Translations under genes and position numbers: made by a program
Notes under the pieces: model-generated
What the model was told of the DNA's origin: nothing
Database searches by the model: none
Seen by the model: only the letters and a program-made list of their open reading frames with translations
Assembly: GCA_947650285.1 (NCBI GenBank)
Contig: CANTFL010001335.1
Location: 186,001 to 250,000 of the forward strand
Direction of reading: 5' to 3'
Source: Hyaloperonospora brassicae
Taxonomy: Eukaryota; Oomycota; Peronosporomycetes; Peronosporales; Peronosporaceae
Length of the DNA: 64,000 nt
Shown: positions 43,258-55,280 of the stretch, piece by piece
Layout of the letters: each line of letters begins with the position of its first letter
How positions within the stretch are numbered: the stretch's first letter is position 1

Positions 43258-46200
43258 CTATTGTGACCGAACGGCGGGTTGTTGCCAATTGCTCTCATTC
43301 GTGCGGGCAGGCACTTTGATACCCGAGTTGCCAATCACACCGTCCGTAGTCGCGCCGCAGAGAGGACCGTACTGGACAACGTACTGCTCAGTGCTGTGCT
43401 GAAGCCGCATATTCTCCGTCATGAGGCCAGTCAGGTGGTCGTTGAGCGCCATTATCTTGTCTTCTTTCTTTTGTAACGCGACGAGCAGATCTTTCATACG
43501 CCGCGGTCCGGTAGAAGCACGGCTACTTTGGAATTGTGTCGTCTCGCGATTCCGAAGAGCTTGAATCTGCAAATCCTTGTCCAAGACTTGACCGGCAAGC
43601 TTATCGACTTCCTTCGCTAGCGCCTTTACGTCACCCTTAGCAGAGCGTCCTTGCTTGAGTTTCGTGTTCATTTCCTGTAGTTCGCACACGCGGTGCTTGA
43701 GCTTAGCACACTTGTCTTTCCATTCACCGATCTCAAAGGGTTTAGCACTTGCGTTGACGGACGGGTCCGACAGCGCTTTTCCACGCAGCTGCTTGTTTTC
43801 CAGCTTCAGCTTCGAAACCTCCCTATTCATGGTCGCCATCTGCTCATGCAGCACTTTGTCCTGCTGCTGCTTTTCTTCGCGCTTCTTCAACTCGTTGTCG
43901 CGAAGCCGTAACAACTTCTCCACCTCGTCCAGCCGCATCTTGAGCTCGGTGATCCGCTTGTCTTTGCGATGGATGAGTGCGGTCTGGTAGGTCTCGCGAT
44001 CTTGGTAGCTATGAAGACGTGCTGCTATTTCCATGATACCGCGGTGAAAAGCACTATCGTCAATAGAGTCCCCATCAACGTTCGTCCCTTGCACGTTGAC
44101 TTCGATATGAAGACGTTCCATCTCGCGACGAAATCGGTCGACTAGGGCCGACCGTGCGTCTTCCATCTTAGCGATTTGTGATGTCAGCTTCTGCTCTCGT
44201 TTCACCGCTTGCTTGTAAGTTTCTTCCACTCTGCTCATCGCTGTTTCGCGAGCAGTGGCATCAACTTCAGACGTGTGTTTCGAAGATAGCTTTGCCTGGG
44301 CAATCCGCTTCAGTCTCTCCTGGAATTTCGCGTTTCGTTGCTTTAGCAAAGAAACCTCATCTTCTTTATCACGCAACTTGTCCTGGAAACGACGCTTCAG
44401 TTCATCGATATCCTTCTGTGTCTGCTGCATCTCTTCTTTCTTCGCAGCCAGCTCAGATTCATACTGACGCGTCTCAATCTCTTGTGCTACGAGCTCATCT
44501 TGCAACCCTTCTAGCTTCAGCGTAAGCTGTTCAGATTTGTCGAGATGGGCTCGCGCGTTATCCATCTCAGCCATGTTATCACGAATTTCTTCGTGCAGCT
44601 GTGTGATCCTTTCTTCTAGCCGGTCAATTTCCTGATGCAAATGATCGATCTCCGCCGCTTTTGCATTCGAACCAGCGGTGAGAGCAGCACTTTCAGCGGC
44701 CAATTTGTCGTAACGTACTTGCAGCGATCGATGTTCGCGTTCTTTCTGTAGAGTCTCGTGCATGGCGCTCTGTTCCCTTCCTGCTACAGACTGCTTGCTG
44801 ATTTCCAACTCTTTCTCCAGCTGCTTCACTAATGCTTTGTACTCCTTGACTTGCTTCATCAACGCTTTGTGCTCCTTGACTTGCGTCTGGCTTCCGTCAG
44901 CTGCAATAGACCCATCTACGTCGGGTGCGCGCTGAGAGTGTTTCAGTTGCGTTTCCAGCTCTTCCACGCGTGCTCGGAGCTTGTCGTCAGCATGTTGCTC
45001 ACTTGCTCGGAGCTTGCGCTGAAGAGAAGCCACTTCTGCTTTCAACTCGTTTACTCGATCCCGCAGTTCCTTGTTGACCTGAGACTCATTAGAGTGCTTG
45101 CGTCGATCATGGCGGGAGCACTCGAACAAATGCTGTGATGTTGCCTTCTCTTCATCCAGCTTGTACCGCAACTCGCCAACTTCTTCCTGCATACCGGCCA
45201 GCTCTGCCACTTTCGCCTTCATTTTCGCCTTCATTTGATCGTGTGCTGCCTTCAATTCTTCATGCGCAGCTTTGAGATCCTCAAGCTCGTTCGTTGCACT
45301 ACGCAGAGTCCACTTTTCTGACTCGTGGGCTGCAATCGTCTCTTGCATATCATCAAGAGCGCGGTCCTGCTCCTCGCGTTCACGCAGCAGTTGCGAAAGT
45401 TGTGCGTCTTGCTTCTCCAACTCAGCAGCGTGACTCGACAATTGTTGCTGAAGCGTCGCAATCTCTTCTTTAAGCTTGACCCGGTCGTCGCCCGAGCGTT
45501 GCCGTTCCGATTCCAGTTTTGCGTCCAAACGTGTTTGCAAACGAATCGCCTTCTCCCTTTCATTTTGGACCTGTTGATCCATCTCATGTGAAAATCGTTC
45601 TAGCTTTTGAAGAAGACCCTCTTCCGCCTCCGGCTGACCTCCAACGTTAGAACACGGTAGGCGATCTTCCAGCTCGTGTCTCTCGTTATAAAGGGACTCT
45701 AGCTGGACAGTCAAGTCATCGTTTGCCATTTGTAAGCTCTCATGCTCGTACTGCTCGGCTCGAAGCTTCTCTTCCAACGATTCGACTGTTTCCTGCAAAT
45801 GCCGCAGTTGTTGGTGACCTTCGTTCATCTGCGTATCACGACGTACAAGTTGGGCCGTCAACGTTTGCAACTGAGTTCGCCCATCCTCCGTGACCACAGC
45901 TGCCGAATGTTTGTGCGACTCAATCTGTTCAGTCGCCTGTCGCATCACTTCTTGAATCTGAAGCTCGAGGTCGCATTTGCTGTTTTCGAGTAGCTGCACC
46001 GATGTCTTCCACCGTTCGATCTCATTGATGGCCATTGTAACTTCAGCTTCTAGCGCTGACTTCTGTGCACTCAGTGTCATCATGTCACGGTTCATCGCTT
46101 CCTTCTCCTCGCATAGCACGCGAACCGTACTTGCGTGAGCAGCCTCTTGCTCAATGGAGTGGTTATGTAACTGCTGGGCTTCATTGAATCTTGCATCGGC

Positions 46201-48412
46201 CTCTACCCGAATCGCTTCAATTTGTTTTCGCAGTTCCCGATTCAGGTCTTCTAGGCGTGCGCGCTCGTTCTGAAGAAGCTCCACTTCGTTTGTGTGTTCA
46301 CGACCAGGAGATAGAAAGTGCTCAATCTGAGCGCGTAGCTCTGCGTTATCCTTGTCTCGCGACCCCATCTCGTGAAGCTGATGCTCATACTCACGCTTTA
46401 GCGCATCATGCTCACGAGTAACGCCGTGCAACTGGCGCTGAAGCGTTTCACACTCCGAGTGCCATTTGTCAACCTCTCTTCTGTCAGCTAGCGACTGGTC
46501 ACTGCACACTTTTAGTTGCTTCGCTGTTTCATCCAGTTCCGCGCGCAGCTGCTCATTCTCGTGTGTCAAAGTGTTGAACTGTCCTTCCACCTGGGAGACA
46601 AATTCATTGTACTGGTGCTCAAAGTCAGCTGACTGCGCCTTCATGGCTTCTTCGTGCGCGGCATCCTTGGCGGCCAAATCGTTGGACATACTCTCAATCC
46701 GGTCATTTGCTTGTGCTACTTCTTCCATAAGCTGGTGTATTCTTTGCGTATCCAAGCTATGGCACTGTTTTTGCTGGTCTGCTTCTTGCGATGATGCCAT
46801 TAGACGACCGATCTCAGTACTCTTGCGTTGATTGATGTCTTTCAAGCTCTCAATTTCAGCTCGCAATTCAGCATTCTCCTCCTTTACTTTGCTGAGCGTA
46901 CGTCGCAGCTCTTCTTCAAGTCGGGACTTTTCACCCATCAACTGCTGTTCACGTTGGTTCATTGCGGACATTGCCTGCGCTTCGATCTGCGCTTGCATTT
47001 CTCCTGCCTCCTTTTTGAGCTTCAGGAATCGGGCAGATTCCTGTTCGAGTGCTTGATTGAGCCTTTGTCGCTCCGTTTCAGCTTCACGCAGACATCTGTG
47101 CTGTTCAGCAAGATGCTTCTCGTGCTCATGCGCCATGTGTTCCATGTGCTCCTGCAGTTTGCGGTTTTCGCCCATGACATGCTCGAGATTTCCCTCCTGC
47201 TGTCCCATATCCTGTCTGCTATGTTTTAGTGCGTTCTCCAGCTCTTGTACTTGACGATCTTTCTCCTCGTACTTCGTTTGCCATGCTGTAACATGCTGTT
47301 CAAGCTCCGCATATTTGCTCACTGCAGACTTGCAGTGCTCGCGCAGTTCATTCATCTCCTGCTCAAGGCAGTTCATCTTGTCGGCCTGGTGGACCTCTTG
47401 CTGCTTCAGTGTTGTGTTCTCTTGCAAAATCAACGAGCTATCACGCTCCACTCGCTCCAGCTGCGAGCGCAGCGTATCATTGCTGTTTTGTAACGTCTCA
47501 AGAGACACATCCCGCTCTTTCAGCATTGCCTCCATACCCGATCCCGCTTGCCGCAACGTTTCCACCTCCGCGTGCAGCTGCTGGATCTGATATGTGCCTT
47601 GTTTCTTCAGCGACTCGACTTCTTGGGCAGCGAGGTGGTACTTCTCTTCCAGCTTCTGCTTCTCGACTTTATCCTCAGCAATCTGGAGCTCCTGTTTGTG
47701 AATAGTCTATCGAAAAAACAAGGCGAAAGCACGGTCTACCGTCAGCTCCACGACAAAAATAATACCACCCACCGCCTGCACGCACCTCTCCGAGCTCGCG
47801 AATGAGCTCTAGATTCTGCTGCGCCTCTTCAATAGCCAAGTCTAGCTCTTTGCCCTATGTCACACACACGGCAGTATGAGTTCCGGTACTACTCGAGCGT
47901 TCCTCGCACCATATCGCACCTTCCAGCGATCAATGTGTCTCTTCTGAGACTCGATGACCGCCCCAAGCTCTGCAAATCTCTGTATAATGACTGGCATGAG
48001 CGAATCTTCCTCTTGGCTTCCTTCCTTCTCCTGCAACACGTACGACACAAACAACGCAACACGTGTGGCTCGAAGCGGTTGCCTTCTCCTCTTTGACCCT
48101 CTCAAGATAGACCATCCGTACCAGAAAGTGCAGAAAGTCCGCGAACGAGCGCACGGCGGCTTTCACTTTACTCGGAGAGTATCGAGCAGGCGATTCCTCC
48201 ATTCCTGCGGCAAGTGGGCGGCTTTGCGACGTCGACAAGCGCCGTCGAGACGGCTCGGGCGTGACGCGAACGTCAAAACGGCCGCTGTTCCTGTGCTTCT
48301 GGCGACGCGGAGGGGACAAACACACCGACACGTCCGTCTGATCGATATCTTCCATGTCGTCGCTCGTGTGCTTCGACTGTCCGTTCATCGCCACGTCCTG
48401 AGCGCTCTGCAT
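43258..48412 (-). CDS. Giant coiled-coil protein (about 1,639 residues), 4 exons
   Basis: Exons on the - strand: 48412-48122, 48030-47920, 47854-47786, 47706-43258; every junction is in phase 0 with GT/AG ends. The N-terminal about 130 residues are globular: a disordered Ser/Arg-rich start, then RSFADFLHFLEKEG, SLMPVIIQRFAEL and ESQKRHIDRW. From about residue 135 to 1600 it is nearly uninterrupted heptad-like sequence rich in Glu, Gln, Lys and Leu. The C-terminus (about the last 45 residues) leaves the coil. I recognise no motor, GRIP, PACT or other targeting domain. A golgin, a centrosomal or flagellar basal-body component, or a SMC-like structural protein are all possible. The first ATG in frame was taken as start. 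Confidence 0.75.
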
Positions 48413-51400
48413 CCTGGCGACGAGCTCGCCGCCCTGCGATCGGAACTTGGTCGCACTCGGGTTTTGGTAGATGGATTGGTTTTTGGGATATGATGTGGAC
48501 CACACGATAGACCCATTTGAGCACTTGACTCAAAGATGACCAATTTCATGAACAATCAGCGCATCTCCGAGCTGCGCCGTTTTGTACAGTGGTGAAACGA
48601 TTTTACGGTCGTTTTATCCTTTTTCTGGTTTAATCAGCAATGGAAAAAGACGCTTCCGCCCTCTTCAGTGGCACTGCTGGATGTGGTGAAGTCAAATCTT
48701 TTGTCCGTGACGAATGCTGCAATTATCGACCGATTCACACTCGTTCCTGGCATGCTCTATCGAATCACAATAGAATTTGGCGCGATCCACGTGAAAGACC
48801 AGCAGAGGTCCATGTTGACTGTCTGAGATTGCTTCCAAGTCCTTACAACGTCCGGTGCTGATGAATTGCAGCATATCGATTCGCCTGCGATAGAAATCGC
48901 TCACTTGCTGTTACACGCGTTGTCTTTGCAGGATACAAAGCAGGATAGTCGTAGAAACGCAAGTCGCGTCAAAAAACGGACGGTCTTATTCGAGCAGGTT
49001 AGACTGCAGCCAGTTTTTGTCCTGTCAAACACCGGCTCTGACAGCGGTAAACGGACGCGGAAGCTGCTGTCGCGTCGCAAACACTACCGGCGAACGAGAA
49101 AGGCTCACTGCAGAACGAAGAGCTACAAAACCTCCGAGACAGAGACAGGATACGACTGGAAGCAAAAGAAGCCTTGGCAGCACTACCGTCTTTGCGCGTT
49201 CAATAGTAAGACATGACACGGGCGCGAGACACGTCTAAGGTAAGACGCGACGCCTTCACGCGAATGAGGCATCTCGTCTCGTCCAACTCACGGCCACGTT
49301 GGACGAGTCGATCGTGTCAGACAACAGACTGAAATCATAGAAGCTGTTCTACGGCTTACGGAACACGGGCAAAAGTAGAAAGAGATGTAGCTGTTCTACT
49401 GCAGTTTCTACTTTGCCCGTGTTTCGGTCGTGCCCGACGCCGGGAACGCCGTAACACTGACGACAGCGCTACGTCAAGCTGACGACTGTTCCCAATACGC
49501 ATTACTGCCTGCACCACAACTGTATTTGTGGCTTCTCCGAGCATACCGACCTGTGATGAGTGCATAGACAGACTGCTTACTGCAGGGAGATCCGTGGGTG
49601 ATGCCGAAGACGGCAACGTCACGTCCTCAAAGAACGGCGAGACGTGAAAGTAGTGGCGACGACTGCGGTTCACCCACTCATATGCTACGCAGTCACGTAC
49701 CTGATCGTAGAAGCGTCAGTGCTGTGTGCAACTACTTAGTCCGTGCCAGTGCAAATGCCGTCTGTGTTGCGACAATCGAGTCAACAAGGACACCAGCAGT
49801 GAATAGAGACGTGGTCATGATGAAGACGATCGCACCTCGCGCTGTTCCAAGAACACGCACAAGACACGTGACATCGCCACTCGTTTCCTCCGCACCTGCG
49901 ACAATGTCCCGGCCGTGCAATTTGCCAACACCAGCAGCAGACGTCTCGTTGTCGCTCGCACAACCGCATGGTTCACGGTCGCAAAAGCTCGACCATGCGA
50001 CAAAGTCACGTCATTGCGAGCCAGCGTTGTTTCTGCGAGCGCTCTCGGTGCATCATAATCAGCAGCACCTGTCAAGAAGAACAACAATCTCCTGCTCGCA
50101 GTAAACACCACCGCATTCGCACGCATAAACGTGCCAAAGCAGGAACAGATGATGCAGTTGTCGCGTGCCGACAACAGTCGTTACAGCCCTCGTCGCACGT
50201 GCACATCCTCATGAGCGAGTGGACCTCAGTGTAGTACTCACTGCCTTCGATGTCCTTGTGCCTCATGTGCCGCACGAGCATCTTCCAGCAGTCGCGGTAA
50301 CCAAATGTCCACTGACACGCTACGAATCCGACTGACCAACCCACTACACAACGTTTGGCTCTCGCTTGGCCTGCACGATGGCGTTGGCATCGGCCACTGC
50401 CTGCTTTTGGACCTGTCACGTTTCGCAAGCAGCGGGGCATCGCCTCGTGAGCCGTCAAGCGAAGTTTGTACTCTCACACGGCCAACGTCAACAGACGATC
50501 GTTGGTCCTGCTGCATAGCAGCCTCTACCTGTCAATGTCAGTGCTGATCACTCACATCCGCTGCCTCTCGTCCACGATACCCCTCCAAGTCTCCCTTTGA
50601 GCCTCCTTCCTGACAATATGTGCTCGTGTCTAGCAGTAGGCGTACGCACAGCCTTGTCAATAGTTCCGTCCCCTTGTCGTGTAACCTCCTGAGGCACTGC
50701 AATGAAGCAGGTGCGGCTACAGTCTTATGTGCAGCAACCGCTTCATGAGCGTAGTAGATCCTCTCGTAGGTTTCGCGCAATCAGCTCGTGTCGCACTGGC
50801 TCGTCTGCTGCGTCACAACAAGCAAAGCCGAAAGGTGATGCGTTCTGACCGATCAGTCAGTCACGTGCAGAAAGGACTGCGTGCTATTCGACACGGAACG
50901 CACGCGGGCACTCGAAGAAACATGTCGCACGCGCCCGTTTTGTCCGCCTCTGGTGATTGAGATACAGCGATAAAGAGAGGCAGAAACGTCTGCCTCTCTC
51001 TCGATACGGCGAATCGATGGACTTGTGTGGGGGCAAGACGACCGAAGCAGCATCCACAAGACAGCACCTTTTGTCCCCGCACCGACGGCGTCACTCGTTC
51101 GTACAGAAAGCGTCGCCGTCTGCTACGCGACACATGCAAAAAGAAAAGCTGTAGCTGATGAGAGACGATGGACGTTCCGCTCGGCGCTACCGGTTCGGGA
51201 CGAAATGGGTACATTCACACCACGCGACGCGCGACGGTAAAGATCGATCCCACCAGATGCTGTCCGTGCAAAGCCGGGCGTTCGTTTCGACGGAGTGGTA
51301 CACCACACTAATGTCGACGCAACAACAACAACAACGACAACGACAACAACGACAGCGACATAGCGCGAACTGGCGAACTGGCGCTCTGACGGACTGTCGG

Positions 51401-51652
51401 TCCCTCCACCATACGGAGCGCCGGTCGACGGACGGCCTCGTCCGACACGAGAGCACCAATCACTTCATTTCGTCGTCCACCCGCCGCCGCCTCCTCACGT
51501 GGGGTCAAGCGCTTCGTGCGGAGGAGTTCCAGTGACTGGGCATCATGTACGTTGGCTCGACAGCTCTGTGGCGGTGGCGCTGTAGCTGTCGTCGTCGTTG
51601 GTCTGGAGGTCTATTGTGGGCACTAACGCTTGGCTCGGTGCATCACATACAG
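48413..51652. other. 3.2-kb spacer with one decayed gene
   Basis: Apart from the pseudogene at 48.6-49.2 kb I see no gene. From 49.25 to 51.54 kb many 60-130-codon frames overlap on both strands without any domain, which is the pattern of GC-balanced non-coding DNA. A CAA/CGA triplet tract lies at 51320-51360. Near 51.55-51.65 kb the first exon of the following membrane protein must be hidden. Confidence 0.45.
48604..49216 (+). pseudogene. Decayed gene of unknown family (globular head plus coiled coil)
   Basis: One + strand frame reads like protein from about 48604: SNLLSVTNAAIIDRF, LVPGMLYRITIEFGAIHVKD, QQRSMLTV, then a TGA at 48824-48826. It resumes with DCFQVLTTSGADELQHIDS and IEIAHLLLHALSLQDTKQ. 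The stop is one transition away from CGA (Arg) at a likely CpG. Further on the coil-like part (LQNEELQNLRDRDRI, RLEAKEALAAL, about 49105-49195) is in a different frame, so at least one frameshift follows. The head-then-coil layout recalls XRCC4/SAS-6-type proteins but I could not assign it. Alternatively an intron might remove the stop, though I found no good GT-AG pair. Confidence 0.35.
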
Positions 51653-53525
51653 GGTGACGTACAAGATGGATGGGAGTACGACGTACTGCTACTTCATGTC
51701 GGAGAAGTACTCGCTCAAGCAGCCGCTCGAGGACAGCGTACTGGTGCAGGACTCGGGCAGCGCGTGCCCCATCACAGTTCGGGTGGACATTGCCAACAAA
51801 CTGGAGAAGAACGCGCGCATACCTCTGCGGTACACTGCTACGCTGGACACGTCGTCGATCAACCCGACGTTTGACTTTCCCGAGCCCATTACGAAGGTAA
51901 CTGTGCCCGACTATCTCATCGGTGGCAACAACACGTCGGACGCCTTGAGGAGCAGCTCCGACGCATTTGACATTGCGGTCGCGAACGTGGTCATGTGTGA
52001 CTGGCGTGCATGTGACCTCTTTATGAAGAACAGCGAGAGCTCGAGCCACTACTCGACGACGAACAACCCGAACAACTTTGACGACAACGTCGCTGTGTTT
52101 GGGTCCCAGGAGCTCGTCGTCCCCAAGGACGGCAAGTACACAGGTTACGTTCACCTCGTGGTCAGCGTCGCGGGCGAGTCGCGCGCCGACTTTATTACGT
52201 TCTTCCCCGTGCAGGTTGGGGACGTTGCTGGCACAACGCCCAACAATATCGACACGGACGGCACGACGACGTATTGCTGGACTGCTAAGGATGTGTCGGT
52301 ATTCGATCCCAGCGTCTCGGGCGACCTCACCATTCGTACGGGCAACTACTGTCCTGGCACCATGTCGATGTCGCTCTCGTCTACCGAAGTGCACGTCGGG
52401 GAAACGGTCGATATCACTTGGATGCTGGACTTGGCCCACTCGTCCGTCGATGACTCGACCCTTATTGCCGAGGTCTCGAAGACGGACGCGATCAGGAACC
52501 CGCGAACAGGCGTCTACTCGGTCGTGCCCGTGTCCGTCTTTGGTGGCTGCCAGCGAAGTTTGGCCAATGCCAACTGCTCTACGTACTCGGGCGACGAGTC
52601 GTCCACTTTTACCATTGCCGAATATGGTGACATGAACCTCACGAGCGGTGCCATCAGCTACTCCACGAAGTACACGTTCGACACGCCGGGCCAGTTCACA
52701 ATGTTTGGCCGCGTTGCCTTAGTGACTGTAGACGGCGAGCGGATCGACATGGCCATCTACTCGAGCACGACCGTGTCTGTAGACGGTGGGAGCGGCGGAA
52801 GCCATGTGTTCCTCTACATTGGCATTGGCATTGGGGCTGCCATCCTGCTGGCTGGTTTGCTGTTCTGCTACGTGAAGAAACGTCACGACAATGTGAAGAT
52901 GAAGAAGGCTCCGTGCCGCCAGCGTCCAAGCGAGATGGGCCAAGCGAGCGATTACACCTTGGCATCTTCGAACTTCTTGTCACACAGGACACCCGCGCAG
53001 CAGCTACAGGGATTGAGCTTGAGCGGTAGCCACGGCGTCCGAAGCAGCAACACTACGCCGTCGTACCTTGCGATCAATGCTGAGAAGACGAGCATGTTTG
53101 ACAGGACAATAGGTGCCGAGCCCGATCAGATGGCTGCGTCGATGCAAAGCACCGAGTCGTTCTCGCTGAACCCGTACGACCGTGCGAGCTTTGCAGGGTT
53201 AGACGATGACTATGAAGACTCGCCGCCTTCCGAAGGTGGCAAACTCTCGATGCAGTCTGCGTTCGACAACGAGTCGGAGTGGGAGTATGATACTCAAGAG
53301 GCACTTGGTGTGGATAACGGCCAAGACTTTGGTGGCTTTGGAATGGACGTTGGCACGAGTCTGCCGACTTCGGGGGCTTACGAGGTGGGTCAGAGCATGC
53401 CCATCATGGAAGACGGTGACCTCGGTCGCCACTTTGCCGACGACCCTCAGGAGCTGTTGAAATCGACCAGCGGTCTCTGTAGCACGACTAGTTCAGGTTG
53501 GACTGTGAATCATGAAGCACAGTGA
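51653..53525 (+). CDS. Orphan single-pass membrane protein with Cys-containing ectodomain
   Basis: The frame runs from an apparent acceptor (CATACAG ending at 51652) to 53525; the first ATG inside it is at 51666, which would give 619 residues. The first about 380 residues look extracellular: many Thr/Ser, several Cys (TTYCYFMS, VVMCDWRACDLF, GNYCPGTMS, GGCQRSLANANCS) and N-glycosylation sites (NNTS, NCST, NLTS). A transmembrane helix follows (FLYIGIGIGAAILLAGLLFC) with a basic stop (VKKRHDNVKMKK), and then a roughly 200-residue acidic, Ser-rich cytosolic tail. No signal peptide is present at 51666, so I infer an upstream signal exon that I could not place; a CTAAC branch-like site at 51623-51627 supports an intron. 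No known receptor domain was recognised. Confidence 0.65.
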
Positions 53526-53880
53526 GCTGCATGCGAGCTGTGCGGGTTCGTTGTAGCGAAGACGATGACGTTTATTTGCACTGCACACGGGTGCTTGTTG
53601 TCGTGTAATGATGTTGTAATACTTTGCTGGTCGTGGAACTTAGAGCTCCTCGGTGGTAGCATCGTGGGTCAACGAAGGAGCCGAGTCGCGGCCAGGTAGC
53701 GACATGATTTGCATTCTCCATTCTTCCAACGCAGAAATTGAGAAGCTACGTGCACGCGCGTACCGATTTTTACCTGGTCCACGTGGTCAGCCATTATCTT
53801 CCTGCGCTTGCTTTGCATTTTCCTGGCACGCTATGTACAGTAGCACGCGGCCTTGACAGTCCACCCATCGCGTCTGCTTG
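53526..53880. other. Convergent 3' spacer
   Basis: 355 bp between the ends of the orphan membrane protein and the bestrophin-like gene. It should hold both 3' UTRs. No gene seen. Confidence 0.6.
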
Positions 53881-55185
53881 TTAGACAGCAATGTGTGCGT
53901 GGTCATCTGACCCGTGCATTGCAGGCGGGCTTGCCACTTCATCGTCGGCTTCTGCAATGGCGCCGTACGCATTAGACTGGGTTGTCGACAGCAGCACCGC
54001 TCGATCGGTGGCCGACATTGACGACGGCGCAGCGTACTGAGGCGGGCGTTCCTTTGACGAGTACGACGATGACACGGACCCATGTCGCGCACGGCCGCGG
54101 CTTTCGGTGTCAACGTCCACTGAGAGAAGCGACGACAGCGATGCCATGCGGTCGTGTTCCTTGAACAAGTCTTCGTGGCCAACCGATCGAAAATGAGCTT
54201 GCAACATCACCTTGAGCTCGTCTTGGATGCACAAGATGCGTGCTTCGAGATCCACAGCGTTTGGGTCGGCACCAAAGGGGCATTCAATCGACGAAGCCAC
54301 ATCGTCCAGTGCCATCAGCAGCACTGCTGCGATACCCACATACAGAGATGCCAGCAAGCCCGTTACGGGTGCGAGCACTGCGCCCAGGAAGAGCAAGTAC
54401 CCGACGTACACCACATGCAAACACTGGGCCAAGTTGAATGCAATGGGTACGTTGCACAGAGTGAAGATCTCCGTGTACACGTGCGCCAGCGTCGAGACCA
54501 GACGATGGAGCGCCATCGCCTGATCGGCCGTCACGTAGCTCTTCCTCCGCGCGCGGTTGAGCGTCCGTCGGAGCCAGAGCTCGACGATCGCGGCCCGCAT
54601 CTTGTTGGCCGAGCCCACGGCATTGCGCTCGCGGTTCCACGTGGCCTCGCCCAGGCTCGAGACGTCCAGCGTAGCGAACGCGTCGGCCTCGGCGACTGTC
54701 AGCAGCGCGCGCACTTCGGCCGACGCGTCGCACCGGTTGCAGTCGTGGAACAGCAGCGCCACGTACAGCAACAAAAACCGCTTGACGTCGCGGAGGAACT
54801 GGCACTTGAAGCGGCTCTGGACGTGGTCCGCGGCTGCGCTTTTGCGGGACAAGTGCACGAACGCGCAGCTCGTGGCCATGAGCGTGCGCACGGCATCGGC
54901 TAGCGCACCGACGGACGCTACGCCCTTTTGCCAGCGACGCAGCGCATCGAACACGCGCAGACTGACGAGCACTGCGAGGAATGTCGTGGCGCAGAGCAGC
55001 AGGTGCTGGTCGAGCGCCGCGCGTGCAGGCGCGAGCGGCGCGGGGCGCTGCACCTGGTACAGCGTCAGGGCCGAAGAGAGGGCGACGACGACCGCTGCGC
55101 GGCTCAGCGTGGACGACGTGGCGAGCGACGAGCCGTTCGCGTGCAGCAAGAGGCGCCACCAGCGGCGGTCGCTGTAGTAGATCAT
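53881..55185 (-). CDS. Bestrophin/UPF0187-type anion channel
   Basis: Bestrophin-family proteins form pentameric anion channels. The 434-residue single-exon product has an early basic/aromatic segment (YYSDRRWWRLLL), hydrophobic helices at about 27-43 and 60-80, and a long helical middle region. The family's most conserved part follows: NVPIAFNLAQCLHVVYV (245-261), two further spans, and IECPFGADPNAVDLE (300-314), equivalent to the bestrophin E-x-PFG-x-D-x-N-D-L motif. The C-terminal about 100 residues are Ser-rich and probably cytosolic. UPF0187 members in plants and bacteria share this layout, so organelle or plasma-membrane location is open. The gene is divergent from Beclin with only 95 bp between start codons. 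Confidence 0.8.
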   Translation of the reverse strand: MIYYSDRRWWRLLLHANGSSLATSSTLSRAAVVVALSSALTLYQVQRPAPLAPARAALDQHLLLCATTFLAVLVSLRVFDALRRWQKGVASVGALADAVRTLMATSCAFVHLSRKSAAADHVQSRFKCQFLRDVKRFLLLYVALLFHDCNRCDASAEVRALLTVAEADAFATLDVSSLGEATWNRERNAVGSANKMRAAIVELWLRRTLNRARRKSYVTADQAMALHRLVSTLAHVYTEIFTLCNVPIAFNLAQCLHVVYVGYLLFLGAVLAPVTGLLASLYVGIAAVLLMALDDVASSIECPFGADPNAVDLEARILCIQDELKVMLQAHFRSVGHEDLFKEHDRMASLSSLLSVDVDTESRGRARHGSVSSSYSSKERPPQYAAPSSMSATDRAVLLSTTQSNAYGAIAEADDEVASPPAMHGSDDHAHIAV

Positions 55186-55280
55186 GTTGCGTGACGCGGG
55201 GTGGGGGAACTGGGATACAGCATACCTGGCTCGCGTGTATGCTCAAGGAGAGGTTGTGATAGTCGTTGCGGCCAAGAGCA
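55186..55280. promoter_or_regulatory. 95-bp shared promoter/leader, bestrophin-like / Beclin
   Basis: Start codons on opposite strands are only 95 bp apart. Either the two 5' UTRs overlap the partner gene or both promoters are extremely compact. Confidence 0.5.
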
